Source of the DNA: Vicugna pacos | Lineage: Eukaryota > Chordata > Mammalia > Artiodactyla > Camelidae | DNA: 64,000 bases | NCBI RefSeq assembly: GCF_048564905.1 | Contig: NC_133014.1 | Coordinates: forward strand, 2,108,001 to 2,172,000 | Reading direction: 5' to 3' | Program-made: the position numbers and the translations under genes | The notes under the pieces: generated by a model | What the model saw: the letters and a program-made list of their open reading frames with translations, nothing else | What the model was told of the DNA's origin: nothing | The model's database searches: none | Shown: positions 12,831 through 24,500 of the stretch, in pieces | Layout of the letters: each line of letters begins with the position of its first letter | How positions within the stretch are numbered: position 1 is the stretch's first letter

Positions 12831-13359
12831 TTAGACTCTTATTAGGCTTGTCTTTCAAAATATTTCTCCAGGTTAGACTTTCTGTAACTGGTCCTCTCCC
12901 TCAGCAACATCCTGATAATTTTCTACAGCTAGCTTCAACTCAAGAAGTTCACCGTCTGAGCTGTATCCGACGCTATCCGTCAAGCTGATCAGATTAGAGT
13001 CCCCGGAAACCAGGTGTTCAATGAAAATAGACATTTTAGTTAAAGCCGGAGGGAATCATACCCCTGTTCAATTTAGGCCACTGCACGTAGTAAACGCCCC
13101 ATAAGTACATATTGGATTGAATTCCTTTTCTTAAATGCTCCTGTACTTCTCCTGTGACTTTCCAGCTCTTTAGCACAGAGGTCAATTATTTACGTGGGGA
13201 AAGCCTGAACCACCATGCTGCAATCCACACGATTTTGTGCTGAGTCAATAAGGCCTGGTTTCCATAACAAATGCTGCCAAGTCCGCTGGAATAGTACAAG
13301 GTAGGAAAGAATTTTCACACAACAGCAGCAACAGTTTCTTCCCCACATTCACGTATCAC

Positions 13360-13960
13360 AAATATTTCCTGAGGACGTATGTGCTAGGAAGTGTCCTAAG
13401 CCTTTGAGATGCGTTGCTGAATAAGCCAAAGGTCCCTGACCTCACTAGGCTTACTCTAAATAAATAAAAACCCGATCAATGTGTAAATTATGTGAAAGGT
13501 GAGAAGTTTTACATATTAAAAAGGGAACAGGACAAGGAAGATCAGTAGTACTGCCGTGGTCGGGGAGGCTGGAATTGTGGCTGGAATTGCCAGGCCTCAT
13601 GGAGGGAATGCTTTCTGAGCAAAGGCCTGAAGCAGGGAAGGGAATTAGCCCCGTGAGTATCTGCAGAAGGGACACTCCAGGCAGAAAGCAGGCCAGAGAA
13701 GTCGCTCGGGCAGAAGTGTTCCTGTCTGATTGAGAAACACAAAGGATGTCATGGCAGCTGGAGGGGAGAAGCCAGGGGAAGGATGGTGGGAGAGGAGGTC
13801 AGAGAGAACCCAGGGGAAGGCCCCACCTGGGGAAGTGGGGAGCCACTGACTCAGGTATCAAATGCAGCTGTGAGGAGGCAAGGAAGAAGCAGGGGACCTC
13901 ATGGGGGCCACGGCAACCATTCAGGGGACGTGATGGGGACTCAGACCATATACAATCCTG
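13360..13960 (-). mobile_element. L2 LINE relic, antisense
   Basis: Begins with the inverted L2 3' end ('tatgtgctaggaagtgtcct', 'aaggtccctgacctcactag') and continues through 'gagcaaaggcctgaagcagg' and 'gacactccaggcagaaagca', which mirror the L2 3' half. Purine-rich sequence from 13,750 to 13,960 probably continues it. No protein is encoded. Confidence 0.55.
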
Positions 13961-14074
13961 GATTTACTTTGCATTTATCGAGAGCCTGCTACGTTCCAGA
14001 AACTGTGACACGTGCTCACACGTTTATCTCACTGATTCCACCAATGCGTCTAACTCTTTGGGCATATGGCCAAA

Positions 14075-14457
14075 TAAAACGTTTTATTTTATTTTATTTT
14101 ACTGAAGTGTAGTTGATTTGTAAGGTTAGTTCCAGGTGTACAGCAAAGCGATTCAGTTGCACACATACATACATATATATACACACACGTATTTTCATAT
14201 TCTTTTTCATTATAGTTTATTACAAGGAACTGAATATAGTTCCTTGTGCTGTACAGTAGGGTCTTGTTGTTTATCTATCTTACATATAGTAGTTTGTATC
14301 TGTTTATCCCAAACTCCTTATTTATCCCTTCCCCCTTTTCCCCTTTGGTAACCACAAGTTTGTTTTCTCTGTCCATGAGTCTATCTCAGGTTTGCAAATA
14401 AAATTTGTATCTTTTTTTAGATTCCACATGTAAGTGATATCCTATGACATTTGTCTG
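14075..14457 (-). mobile_element. L1 3' end, inverted arm
   Basis: A TTTTA tract followed by an antisense L1 3' end ('gaagtgtagttgatttgtaa', 'agttccttgtgctgtacagt', 'ctttggtaaccacaagtttg'). It abuts a sense L1 piece at 14,458-14,505 that resumes at 14,968. Opposed arms of this sort are typical of twin-primed L1 insertion, or of an L1 landing beside an older L1. Confidence 0.75.
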
Positions 14458-14505
14458 AAATGTCAATGGACAGTTGACTGGATAAAGAAGATGCGGCGTG
14501 TGTAT
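14458..14505 (+). mobile_element. L1 sense fragment, left of the retrocopy
   Basis: About 48 bp of L1 3' region in sense ('gactggataaagaagatgcg', 'gtgtgtata'). The matching continuation appears at about 14,968 ('ttattcagccataaaaagaa'), so the retrocopy between them interrupts this L1. Confidence 0.65.
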
Positions 14506-14966
14506 AAACTGAAGACACACACGCAATGGGCCTGGTGGCAGCGCCAGTGGGGACTCAGTGTGGCCGCCAAGCATAGAACTAAGTTGTCCGAGGACCTACC
14601 ACACATGAAAGTCATGCAGAGAGGGCTGGACTCAGAGACCAAGAAACAACTGGAAGAGGAAGAAACGGAAATCACTAGTGAAGAGCACTGGTACTGGATG
14701 TGCCTGAGCTCAAGGGGAAAGAGTAGGTTTCTTATGACAATTTGGGAGTTCAAAGGGAAACCCCTGTAAATGTGGTTTGTCATTCCAGTGACATAAACCC
14801 CATGAAACAGTATCTGTTCAGGTTCCTGAGTTAGCCTTGCAAATAATTTTTTAAAAATTATTAAGCTATAAGAGTTCTACTTGGATTTGTAGATTTTTAT
14901 TGGTCCTCGGCCTTCATTTATAACATTGTACTTTTCACATTGAATAAAGGAATCTAGCCCATAAAA
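14506..14966 (+). pseudogene. Processed (retroposed) copy of an unidentified mRNA
   Basis: This 461-bp block has the marks of a retroposed mRNA: an open frame ending at 14,769 ('GKSRFLMTIWEFKGKPL' just before its stop), about 170 bp of AT-rich 3' UTR, an AATAAA signal at about 14,944, and a ten-base poly-A run 15-20 bp further on. The frame upstream of that C-terminus reads about 85 residues, rich in Glu/Lys, with 'TKKQLEEEETEITSEEHWYW'. I do not recognise the parent gene. The length suggests a small parent protein or a 5'-truncated copy. It sits inside a sense L1 fragment. A stop-free 3' part hints at fairly recent insertion, but it has no promoter of its own and is called a pseudogene. Confidence 0.6.
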
Positions 14967-15090
14967 AAAAAAGCAGTATTATTCAGCCATAAAAAGAATG
15001 AAATAATGCCATTTGCAGCAACATGGATAGACCTAGAGATTATCATACTAAGTGAAGCAAGCCAGACAAAGACAGACAAATAAAATGTTA
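14967..15090 (+). mobile_element. L1 sense fragment, right of the retrocopy
   Basis: Sense L1 3' region: 'ttattcagccataaaaagaa', 'ccatttgcagcaacatggat', 'taagtgaagcaagccagaca'. It is the continuation of the piece ending at 14,505. Confidence 0.75.
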
Positions 15091-15500
15091 CCTATAGTAT
15101 ATTTATACAACATTATGTTTTCCTACAGTAAATATATAGTAATCAGGGCAAATGAACTGAGACAATTAAAGGAAAGCAACCCATATTTGTGGCCTCACAC
15201 TGAGTCTATATCTATTCATTTAAAAATACAGGCAGTGCTCAGTTTGCTCATGAGCACAGAACTATAAAAACGACCATGCAAAGCAGCCTTTGGGAATATC
15301 AGTTATGAATTGTTCCTTGACTTTTAAAAATTCTTGTTCAAACATTAAAAACTCTTCTTATTATCAGTTATAAGAGGAGAGAGAAATGAAAATAAGTGAA
15401 ACTAGTCTCTCTTTAGTATGCTATCATTTAGTACATTAGAAACACTGAGAATTAAAGTGTTTTGTTTCTTCACAAAACACTTATCAAGAGTAGTCTGAAC

Positions 15501-15862
15501 CTCAGTTTGTTTTCTATGTCTGTGAGTCTCTTTCAGTTCTGTAAATAAGTTCATTTATGTCATTTTTTTAGATTCCACATACAAGCAACATGATATTTGT
15601 CTTTCTCTGTTATGGTTACCAAAGGGGACAGAGGGGGAGGGATAAATTGGGAGTGTGGGATTAGCAGATACACAGTACTGTATATAAAAGAGATAAACAA
15701 CAAGGTCCTACTGTACAGCACAGGGAACTATATTCAATACCTTGTAACCATCTATAAGGAAAAAGAACATGAAAAGAAATATATATATATGTATAACTGA
15801 ATCACTATGCTGCACACCAGCAACTAACACAACACTGGAAATCAACTCTACCTCAATAAAAT
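15501..15862 (+). mobile_element. 5'-inverted (twin-primed) L1 tail with target duplication
   Basis: 15,501-15,606 is antisense L1 ('ttctatgtctgtgagtctct', 'tagattccacatacaagc') and 15,609-15,862 is sense L1 3' end ('tatggttaccaaaggggaca' to 'caactctacctcaataaaat'). A 14-bp near-exact direct repeat, AGAGTAGTCTGAAC at 15,487-15,500 and AGAGTAGTTTGAAC at 15,863-15,876, bounds the pair. It is therefore one insertion event with an inverted 5' arm. Confidence 0.8.
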
Positions 15863-15879
15863 AGAGTAGTTTGAACAGC

Positions 15880-16760
15880 ACATGCCTTATCCTTCTCAGT
15901 ATAACCCTCCGTGAGCAAAGAGCATCTCTTCAAATGCCTTGGCAAACTGTGATCCTCTTACATTTGGATAATTTTCCAGCATTGTCAATGTCACGAAGTA
16001 TCTCCAAGAGTTCTTTATCATTAGTTCTTTGCCACTGTCACTTCCTCTGGGATGTCTTCCTCCTTTTGTCACTACTGCTTTCCTCATTTATGTCTGGAAG
16101 CTCACCTCACTCTGTCCTCTGGGTGCATGTCTACATTTTCTCAGGCAGCCACAGTGTCCATGTTCCCACACTCAGAAATTGCTTCTACAACTCCATTTAT
16201 GTTCAGTTGAAATTTCATTTCCAGCATCATCACTTTTTGTTTCTTTAGCACCAATTCCCATTTATCTATTTGTGTAAAATGTCACATGTCTTGATCACAG
16301 GGGTGGGGGCGGGAACAGAGAGGAAACACAGTGCCACCCCTGCTGTCTGTGCATAAAATGAAGGACAGACGTGAAGTGACCAATCAGCACAGATTCTGAA
16401 AGAAGCCATGTGCTTGGTCACGGATCACAAGGTGCACCTGGTATTTGGTCAGAATTCACAGATTAAAGAGCCAGTAGCAAAGTGTGGACTTTATGTAATT
16501 ACAGTGAATAAATCACAGTAAGTGAAATTTGAACCATTATGTTGGGGTACTTAGGCTCTTTAACTCAATCACACTGACGTTGTGTATATCACAACCATGC
16601 CAAGCACAGGCTGCCTGTATTTATTGAGAACCTGCCAAAGACCCAATGATTTGAACATAATTTATCTTCAAGGTAGAAGATAGCAGGATTTACTGACAAA
16701 TTACATGGAAGTAAAAAAGACCAGAAAGTTTTCTTTAATAAATTGCAGTTGTTCAACTGG
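15880..16760. repeat. Probable old interspersed repeats, unclassified
   Basis: 15,880-16,260 and 16,290-16,680 read like decayed repeats; the second includes 'caatcagcacagattctgaa' and 'gtgaataaatcacagtaagt'. I cannot assign a family. The open frames across 15,871-16,277 in two registers show no domain I recognise. This stretch could equally hold an old retrocopy on the minus strand. Confidence 0.3.
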
Positions 16761-16769
16761 AAAAAAATA

Positions 16770-16820
16770 CAATTGTCACAACACTGTAAACAGATTTTAT
16801 CTCAATAGGAATATATATAC
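16770..16820 (+). mobile_element. Short L1 3' end fragment
   Basis: 'tcacaacactgtaaacagat' followed by 'tatctcaatagga' matches the last bases of an L1 3' end, just upstream of the zinc-finger pseudogene. Confidence 0.45.
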
Positions 16821-16828
16821 GCAAAAAA

Positions 16829-17830
16829 ATGACAGCTGTCACTGGAGAGAGACACTATGAACGGAATGAATGGGGAAGAGCCTGTAAGAACACCTTTAAC
16901 CTTTACCCCCACCTGAAGCTTCACAAAGGGAGACACTCTACGACTGTGTTCTCTGCGGAAGAGCCTTCGGTCATCACGCAGCCCTTTAGGTACGTGAGCA
17001 GATTCGTGCTGGTGAGAAAACATAAGAATGTCCTTTCTGTAGAAAAGCCTTTAATGCACGTTCTGTGCTTAGGCAACACCAGACCCTTCACACTAGAGAG
17101 AAGCCCTAGGAGTGCAGTGCACACGCGAGCGCCCTCACCCAGAGCACACGCCTGTGCAGACACCAGGGAGTCCACACAGAGGGGGAGGCGGCACGAACAC
17201 AGGAACGACGTCGGGAGAGGCTTCAGTCACAGTGCCAGCCGTTACTCACGCCAAAGAACTCGTGTGGTAGAGAAACTATGCCCGCCATCAGTGTAGAAAG
17301 ACCTTCACTGAGAAGTCAAAAACATGAGCGACTTGCACTGCAGAGCAGGACTGACTCTGAAATCACTGTGGAGGGCCTTCCAGAGAACCCCAGCCTTGGT
17401 GTGCATAAGACAGCTGCAAACAGCGGTCATCGTTAAGCTAGGAAAGAAGGCAAGACAATCTTTACCAGGAGGCAGAAGATTCTTGGAGGATACCAGATAA
17501 TTCCTGCTAGAAAAGTATGTCCATGAAGTAACCACCTGAAATCCTCACTCACCAAGCAACACTTGTAAGACAAGTGTGGATTCACACTGCACAGATCAAC
17601 CTTGGTGTCCTGAATGAAGGCACAACTTCAATGACCACCCATGCCTTGGTCAACATCAAAGATCTCACCTAAGGAGACACCAATCCTCACATCAAGGTGT
17701 AAAGCCTTCAGCGGCAACTCACGTCAGAAAACTCATGCAGGGAAGGCATTCTGTAAAGAACCCTCTGGCATCCAGTTCTGCAAACAATTCAGACTCTTGC
17801 TGAATGACCTACTATGGAAAAGATGTTGGA
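16829..17830 (+). pseudogene. C2H2 zinc-finger protein pseudogene
   Basis: The plus-strand translation shows eroded KRAB-type zinc-finger linker and finger text. 'TGERHYERNEWGRACKNTFN' corresponds to a TGEKPY-type linker plus the start of a finger, then come 'HLKLHK', 'RAFGHHAAL' in another frame, 'KPLMHV', and 'TLERSP' for TREKP. Many finger cysteines are replaced (CNECG has become RNEWG) and the frame shifts several times, so no functional finger array remains. About 17,560-17,830 still has linker-like pieces. No effector domain is visible upstream. It may be a retrocopy or a degraded member of a local zinc-finger cluster. The parent gene was not identified. Confidence 0.65.
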
Positions 17831-18269
17831 TAAAAATGTAGTGTTCTGAGAATGCTGTGTTAGAAATTTGGTAACAAGTAATAGTCAGTTAGACATGCGG
17901 TCCTCAATAAATTTATTCTTGTGAAAATGTCTGCAGGAAAGTTGTTGAAAACTCTACAATGCTGCTATCTGTCTTGACAGAACCATGAAAATTAGGCTGA
18001 CTAAAACGGGCCACTTCTTTCCATCAGTAATCTCCCCTTTTTGATCAGTTAGATGGCTTCTGCCACTTACACAGCACTAAACATAAGTACAAATACTTAG
18101 GTCAATCAGAAAAGAACTTTGAAAGCAACAGAAAATGTAGAATACAAAACAGTGCACCTTAACTACTATGTAAGTGATAAAATATGTACACACATAACAA
18201 GAATGACTGGAATCACAGATAAATAAATACATAATTTTGTTAATAAATAAATGAAATTAATTCTTTTAT

Positions 18270-19010
18270 CATATCATACACAAAAAATCAACTCTAAGGT
18301 TTAAAGATTTAAATGTGAAAGGCAAACTTACAGACTTCTAGAATATGAATGGACATCAGTATGAGCTTATAAGAAAAAGGATTTCTCAACCAAGACTCAA
18401 CACAAAGAAAAGATTGATAAATTAAACTTCATTAAAATTAAGAACCTCTGTTCAATAAAAGCCCCCATGAAGTAAACTGACAAACCAGAAAACTATGAGA
18501 AGATATTTGAAATGCATATACTAGACAAATGATTGCATTAAAAAATTATAGAAATCATTGAGAAAAAATAAAATAATAGGCAAAAGGCATTTATAATATG
18601 CATAAATGGCATTTCACAGTAGGAGAAATATAAATGGCGAATTATCACATGCGAAGAGGTTATTAGGAATTAGAGTAGCAGTAATTAAAGTAATATAGGT
18701 ATTAATAATTAGAGAAATAAAAACTAAAATCAAAATAATATCCATTTTGGACTCTCTAGATTGGCAAAAAAAAAAAAAAAAGACTGGCAGTACCTAGGGT
18801 GGACAAGAATGAGGAAAAATGGGAATGCTTTTGGACTGCTGATGGGAGAGTAAATTGTCAAAGAAATAACTTTAGAAAACAATCTGACATGGAAGTTGAA
18901 AATGTTCATGCCCCTTAACCTGGCAGTTCCATTCCTAGACAGATTCACTGAGAAAATCTTGCTCACTTGTATGAAAAGCACGTGTAAGAATGTTCATTAT
19001 GGCACCGAAA
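18270..19010 (+). mobile_element. Old L1 (L1M-like) relic, sense
   Basis: Degraded ORF2 and 3' UTR text in sense: 'attaaaattaagaacctctg', 'ctgatgggagagtaaattgt', 'cctggcagttccattcctag'. It has a poly-A run at 18,765 and is rich in indels, making it much older than the L1 tails elsewhere in the window. Confidence 0.6.
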
Positions 19011-19014
19011 CCAC

Positions 19015-19500
19015 AAATGAGACAATGGTGCTAACCAGCAAATTCAGCAGAAAGGGCAAGAAGAAGAAGAAAATCAGCGATAAGGCTGATCACAGCTGCA
19101 AGGAACGGGCTGGGGTGAGCCCTTCAGAGCTGAGGCCATGGTCCGTGTGCACCGACGGGAAGAGCTCTCATTGGTGGTGCCTAGGTGTGATGTAAGGGGC
19201 AGACATGGCCCACCTCAAGGACCCAAGCAGAGCTGGGCATCAGTAAAAATGGTCACAAGTCTTGGAAAAAGACAAGAACCATGACATCAAGTTCTCCTGT
19301 AGCACGCCAGATTCCACAAGTGATTAGTTAGAACTCCTGGCCAGAAGACATAGCTTTGCAATGAAACGAAAGGCACTGAAGGCAAAAAGAAAGACTTGCA
19401 GAATCTCACTCAGGAGTAACGAGGAGGAACGTGAGAGCCTGCTGAACATGGGAGAGCCCCGTGCAATGACGCTACAGGAGCTTCTGGAAAGATGTATTCT
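19015..19500 (+). other. Possible unidentified retrocopy or unique DNA
   Basis: The sequence is richer in G+C and in lysine codons than its surroundings (for example 'FSRKGKKKKKISDKA' and 'AMKRKALKAKRK' in one frame), with stops between the open pieces. It may be an old retrocopy of a basic protein. I do not recognise a parent, and no poly-A tail is clear before the SINE that starts at about 19,530. Confidence 0.25.
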
Positions 19501-19529
19501 TTTGAGTCTTATTTTTATTTGTTTGCTTT

Positions 19530-19638
19530 TGTTTTGGGGTTTTTGGGGGGGTAATTAGGTTTATTTACTTATTTATTTATATTGGAGGTACTGGGGATTG
19601 AAGCCACACACTCCACCACTGAGCTATGCCCTCCCATA
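19530..19638 (-). mobile_element. Camelid tRNA-derived SINE, inverted
   Basis: Inverted SINE: a TTTA/TTTG tail on the plus strand, then 'ggtactggggattgaagcc' and the tRNA-like head 'ccaccactgagctatgccct'. The inverted A and B box text of the tRNA-like promoter is recognisable. Copies of the same element lie at 22,850, 36,344 and 63,525. Confidence 0.8.
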
Positions 19639-19639
19639 C

Positions 19640-20770
19640 TCGGAGTCACAGTTTTATTTTTACGCGCAGTCGCATGATCCCATGCGGTCTACAGTGTGAC
19701 GGTCCAGCCCTCAGTTCCTCACCATCAAATGAACCGAACGTTCTTCAGGGTCGCAGAACTCACATTTTATGGTTCTGTGGGAAAAGTCAAAAGGTGAGAA
19801 GAAACTCTCTCTCTTGTACAAGTTCAAAGAGAGAAATTAAATGCACCTTTCCCACTTCTACTGTATAAGTCTATCTCTAGCCACCACCCTTTTTTGGTAG
19901 AAGGAGCTAGAGGCTATTTCTCTAGTATCCTTAAGTTTTCACATTGTGTATGTGGTTTTACACAAGATCATAGCAATGTCTTTTTTATGCCATCAAGTGA
20001 CATAGCTACAGAAGTGATCTGTTGCCCTGTGCCGATGACTGCCAAGCAGAAGCACATAATCAAAGCGGACAAAAGGACAGCATTAGCCGTGTGCCCGGGG
20101 AAGGCCAGCTGAAGGGGCGCCAGACAGACACACTTGAAGCTCAACGATGATGAAAGCATCAGCCCTCTCACTTCATTTCCCACGGTCACAAGAGGCAGCT
20201 ATCCGAACAGCAGGGGGAAGGCGTAAGTGCCACCTCAGAACATGCAAACCCTTCATCAGGGCCTTTCTATGTCCCGTTTAGCAGAAACGATCCTTCTAGA
20301 AGAAGGGGACTTGACCTTTTCACCTTTAACACACTAACTCGGGAAGTCCATCAGTGTGGAGCAATTTCCTGTACCCGTGAGCTCTAAGGAGAACTTCCCG
20401 TGCTCCCTAAGAGTTCCACCAGCGCCACCCACCGGATCCAAAGTCAGACTCTGCTGGTCTCAGGCTTTAGTGACTTGAGTTTTTAGCTTCCTGCCAACTA
20501 CAACTTAGCAAGAATAGCGGCTAGAAACTTCTACAGAAGTCTTAAATGCCTTTCTTAACTATCACAGAAACAAACAGAAACATAAAACAAAATGTAAATA
20601 AGCCTTTTTCTTACAAAGAGCCACAAATGATGATCACATTTGAATAGGTCTGCCTTCTCCTTGGAATTTAACATGCCCAAAATGTAAATCATCCTGTAAT
20701 TCCTCCAGATTCTGCCGCCCCCCGTGGTTCCTTCTCTCCATAAGCAGCACCGCCAGTTAAAGTAGCGAAC
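19640..20770. other. Intergenic stretch, nothing recognised
   Basis: Mixed sequence with moderate G+C and a few short open frames, none with recognisable content. No repeat family was identified. Confidence 0.35.
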
Positions 20771-20789
20771 ACCAGACACTTGGGCTCCA

Positions 20790-21300
20790 TCTTTAACATC
20801 GCCTACAAACTGCCCGTATTCCTTCTTCCCCGTCCATCATCCAGGCCACGTGACACTCAGCCTTCTCATGGTCCTTCAGGCCCTGTACCATCTGCTTCCT
20901 CCGACCTCTACAGTGACTTCTCACACCTTTCTCACTTTGCTTGTCACAGTCCAGCTTTACGGCACCCCTCAGGTCCTCCAATGCAGAAAGCCCTTTTCTG
21001 TCCTAGGCCTTTGCTCGTTTTCCCCTTGGCCAGAATGTTCCTCCCTGGGACCTCTGCAAAGCCCCTCGTTCTGTTCTCCAGGTGGTACCTTGCAGTCCTC
21101 TCCTCGGCTTATACCCGCCTTGCCTCTCTCTCTCGCTCCTTTGTAACACGAATCACACGCGTAACTGCCTTATTTAACTGTCTTCTGACCCGCTGTCTTC
21201 CCCGTTAAGGATGTATGTTCCTTAACAAGGGGACCGTGCCTACCTTGTTCATACTGCATCCCTAGTCCCCGCGCAGAGGAGGCATCCGTAAAGGAATCTG
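20790..21300 (+). mobile_element. L2 LINE 3' relic, sense
   Basis: Has the L2 3' order: 'aggcctttgctcgttttccc', 'ggccagaatgttcctccc', 'cttgcctctctctctcgctc', 'ttccttaacaaggggaccgt', 'catactgcatccctagtccc'. The 142-codon open frame across it (20,780-21,208) is not the L2 protein in frame and is judged incidental. Confidence 0.65.
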
Positions 21301-21559
21301 AAGGGGAAAAGAATAAGGGAATTCTTTCCTTGCCTTTCAATGGGAAGGGAGTGGCCGTCTATTCTCGGTAGAACTACCTCCTCCCTCGGGGCAGCTAACA
21401 GCCACTAGGCACCTGTGTCCCATGTACTGTGCATTTTCTCAATGGCCCTGAAGGGAAGGTCCACAACAGTTTTGTTTATCAACTTCTACCCAACACAAGA
21501 GCGCAGCATCTGGCACAGCAGACAGTCAGGGCACGAGCAGATGAAGAAATCCATGAGCT

Positions 21560-21745
21560 AAATACTACCGTTGTGCTGTGAGGATGAAGAAGGGCTGCTA
21601 TGACGGCTCCCTTACAGAGGACAAAAAGGCATCGTGAGAGTAAACCATTTACTCTTGGTTACCCAGCCGATAAGCGGTTGAACAGGACTCAGATCTGGGT
21701 CCACCTGACTCGACAACCAGATTCCTAACCTCTGTGCTGTCCTGC
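21560..21745 (+). mobile_element. MIR-like relic
   Basis: 'aactcagatctgggtccacc' preceded by 'ttggttacccagccgataag' resembles the 3' half of a MIR (the part reading 'ggtcacacagctagtaagtg'). Diverged; moderate to low confidence. Confidence 0.4.
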
Positions 21746-22528
21746 CTCCTGCAACGTTAGAAGAGTCACTGCATGAACAGTCTGGCTAGGGAAACTGAGG
21801 ACCCTGCCCAGGCACCACCCCGAGAATAACCTCGGATCTCCTTTCACCAAATATGTTTTAATGACATGGCTACAGGTAAAGTCAATACAGTGTGGTATGC
21901 AGGTTGAACTGTGTTAAAATGGAAATCAGATGAAAAACCCATCACGAAAAACAAACTGACACAAAATAAGCTCGTTTCCTTGAATGGAGGAGCAGCAGGC
22001 AATGGTGAGACGAGAGACGGAAGGCTGGCTATGTCCACAGCAGGAAATCAACACGCAGTCAACAGGGACCTTTCTAACTTTCATTTGAGAGATGGAAACA
22101 TGCTAATTTAAACCTATCTTTCTGGGCTGTTACAGACAGAATGACGGTATTAACCTCCATATCCCTCAGAACTCGTTAAAAACCTTGATAAAATCACGTT
22201 GTTGGCTTAGAACTCAGCAGACCACATTCCTCTTCAATGACTGCCTCCCCACATTTCCTTGTTCTCCTACAACTGGGAAACAGGAGTGGCCGTGAGCCAA
22301 GATGAGGAGGGGCACGGCCCCAGGGGCAGGCAGGAAGGCGGCCCTCTCTGCAAGGAGCTTCAAAACTATAGTGAGACCCACAAAATGGTGGCCTTCTTTT
22401 TATCATCACCTTGTACAAGCAAGCCTACAGACTGTGAGGGACGACTCCCCTTCACCACACCCGTTCCTCTGCACGAAGACCACACGACAGGCCACACATC
22501 TCCCGCCAGGGCACCACAGGAGAGCCAC

Positions 22529-22553
22529 ACACACACACACACACACACACACC
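22529..22553. repeat. (CA)n microsatellite
   Basis: About 25 bp of CA dinucleotides. Histidine/threonine or cysteine/valine runs in overlapping frames come from this. Confidence 0.9.
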
Positions 22554-22844
22554 CCCAGAGGCTGGTGTATTAACAGTACAACTAGATATCACACAAATAA
22601 TTTACAGGTGCAGATACAACCCTGGGATCCCATCCCAGCTACAGAAGGACTGAGGCAGGTCAGGACTGATGCACCCACACAACTACGTGCAAAAGCCACT
22701 TCAGAACACGGTACAAGGGATCTCATGACAGGTGATGTGTCCCATCTATTCTCTACCAAAGTTTTATTTCAAAATGTGTGAAAAACACACTGAAGCTGCC
22801 CTCAGGAATAGCACTTAAGGTTTCATGATGGAAAGCTGTATTTC

Positions 22845-22999
22845 TTTTCTTTTCTTTTTTTTTTAATTTTTTTGGGGGGAGGCAATTAGGTTTGTTTGTT
22901 TGTTTGTTTGTAACTTTTTTTTAATGGAAGCACTGGGGATTGAACCCAAGACCTTGTGCATGCTACACACATACTCTACCACTGAGCTACACCCTCCCT
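22845..22999 (-). mobile_element. Camelid tRNA-derived SINE, inverted
   Basis: Inverted SINE with T-rich and GTTT-repeat tail on the plus strand, then 'cactggggattgaacccaag', 'ccttgtgcatgctacacac' and 'taccactgagctacaccctc'. A short direct repeat around 'tatttctt' on both sides may be the target duplication. This is one of the longest copies in the window. Confidence 0.85.
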
Positions 23000-24164
23000 T
23001 CTATATTTCTTAGTAAGTGAGGAAGAAAAAAGTTTCCCATGAATCAAGACATGAAGAAAATTTCTTTACTCTTATGTTGTAAATCCTTGAAAATAAGTAA
23101 GTTTCTGAACAATTTTAATAGCTGTGACTTTTTTAAATTGAAATTTTAAAAAGATACAGAAATGTGAACAGCCTAAAATGGCTTGGAGAATACATGAGGT
23201 CACATACGTAGAATCGTACCGAGGAAAGCAGCTTACAAAAATCAAGCATTCAGTTTGGACTTTGTCGTAAGAGAACTGACATGCAAGCACAAAATCAGAC
23301 CTAGAAAGACTGAACATATTTCACACAGTCTAACTCAGTGTCTGTCTTATGAGACAGAGATTAAGGCTGACAGATACAGTCACCAACAACAACCTCACCA
23401 GAAATGCATCTTTTTCTCTTTTCCACTACTTAGAAAGTAACACGCGTAGCACTTATGGCTATGCTCCCAGCCCGGAAACGATCTGAACTTCCCACTTGGC
23501 ACCGAAGATCGCTTCATGCATGAAAGACAAACTTGTTAAAATTCATCTTAATACACATGCTGAGTATGAGGCTGTTATTCTGACTCTCTCACGCCTATGC
23601 GTGGAGTACAGACACTGAAACAGCTGCTAAAGGAGATGAGAGCTCAGGAAGCGTTACCGCCAGGCTTGGAGGCCAGCACTCAGCAGCGTCTCCCTGCCGC
23701 CTGGTTGATGCTCAAGCACAAAGGATTGAGAGGCCAAGGGGAGGGTGGGATGAGCAGGCCCCTTAGGAGACATTCTGCCGTTACACCAGCACCATCTTCT
23801 CTACAAACTGTTTCGAGATATTAACCTTATTCAAAATGAGATGTACTTATTCCTGTTACTTGGAAATCTTTAGCAGCTAGGCAGAGCAGACGAGACCCAA
23901 ATTGAGCATAAATATACGTATGTATTATACACAATCTTTTGGTTGAGACTGCATGCCTATTCTAGAACGTTCAAAGTCCTCCTCCTCTCTGCACAATGAC
24001 GGAGACCATGGGGAGGAAGTGGTAGATTCCCCAAGGTCCACGCCACCCTCAGACAGCACGGGACACCTGAAAGGCCTGAAGACAAAGCAACTGTGTATGA
24101 ATTATCACAACATTTTAAGGAAGGCAAATGAAAAGATTATATGTTACTGAAGGATGATGAAAAG

Positions 24165-24500
24165 ACAGGAAGGGATGGAATTTTAAAATAATAAATATAA
24201 CAATATATAAATATAAATATATGTATTATTTATACATTATACTTATGAATTATAATATATGTTACTATATATTATATATTATTATAAATTAATTATGAAA
24301 TATTTAATAATAAAATAATAAATATGTTTATTAATATAATTCATTGCTTATAAATTTTTATTATTAATTTTAGTGAATTGTTATATCTTAAATTTTTTAC
24401 AAAACAGTAATTATTGATATAAAATAATTAATTATTTATAAATTATAATTATTATGAATTATATACTTAATATATAATTATATGATTTATAAAATAATGT
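24165..24500. repeat. AT-rich low-complexity block
   Basis: About 335 bp of nearly pure A+T with overlapping ATAAAT, TATTAT and TTAATT words and no G+C islands. No gene content. It may be an expanded poly-A tail or simple repeat. Confidence 0.8.

Noticed and set aside
20780-21208. 142-codon frame rich in Ser/Pro/Leu
   Set aside because: Lies over an L2 relic and does not match the L2 protein frame; considered chance.
22366-22553. Cys/Val and His/Thr runs as a metal-binding peptide
   Set aside because: They result from a (CA)n microsatellite read in different frames.
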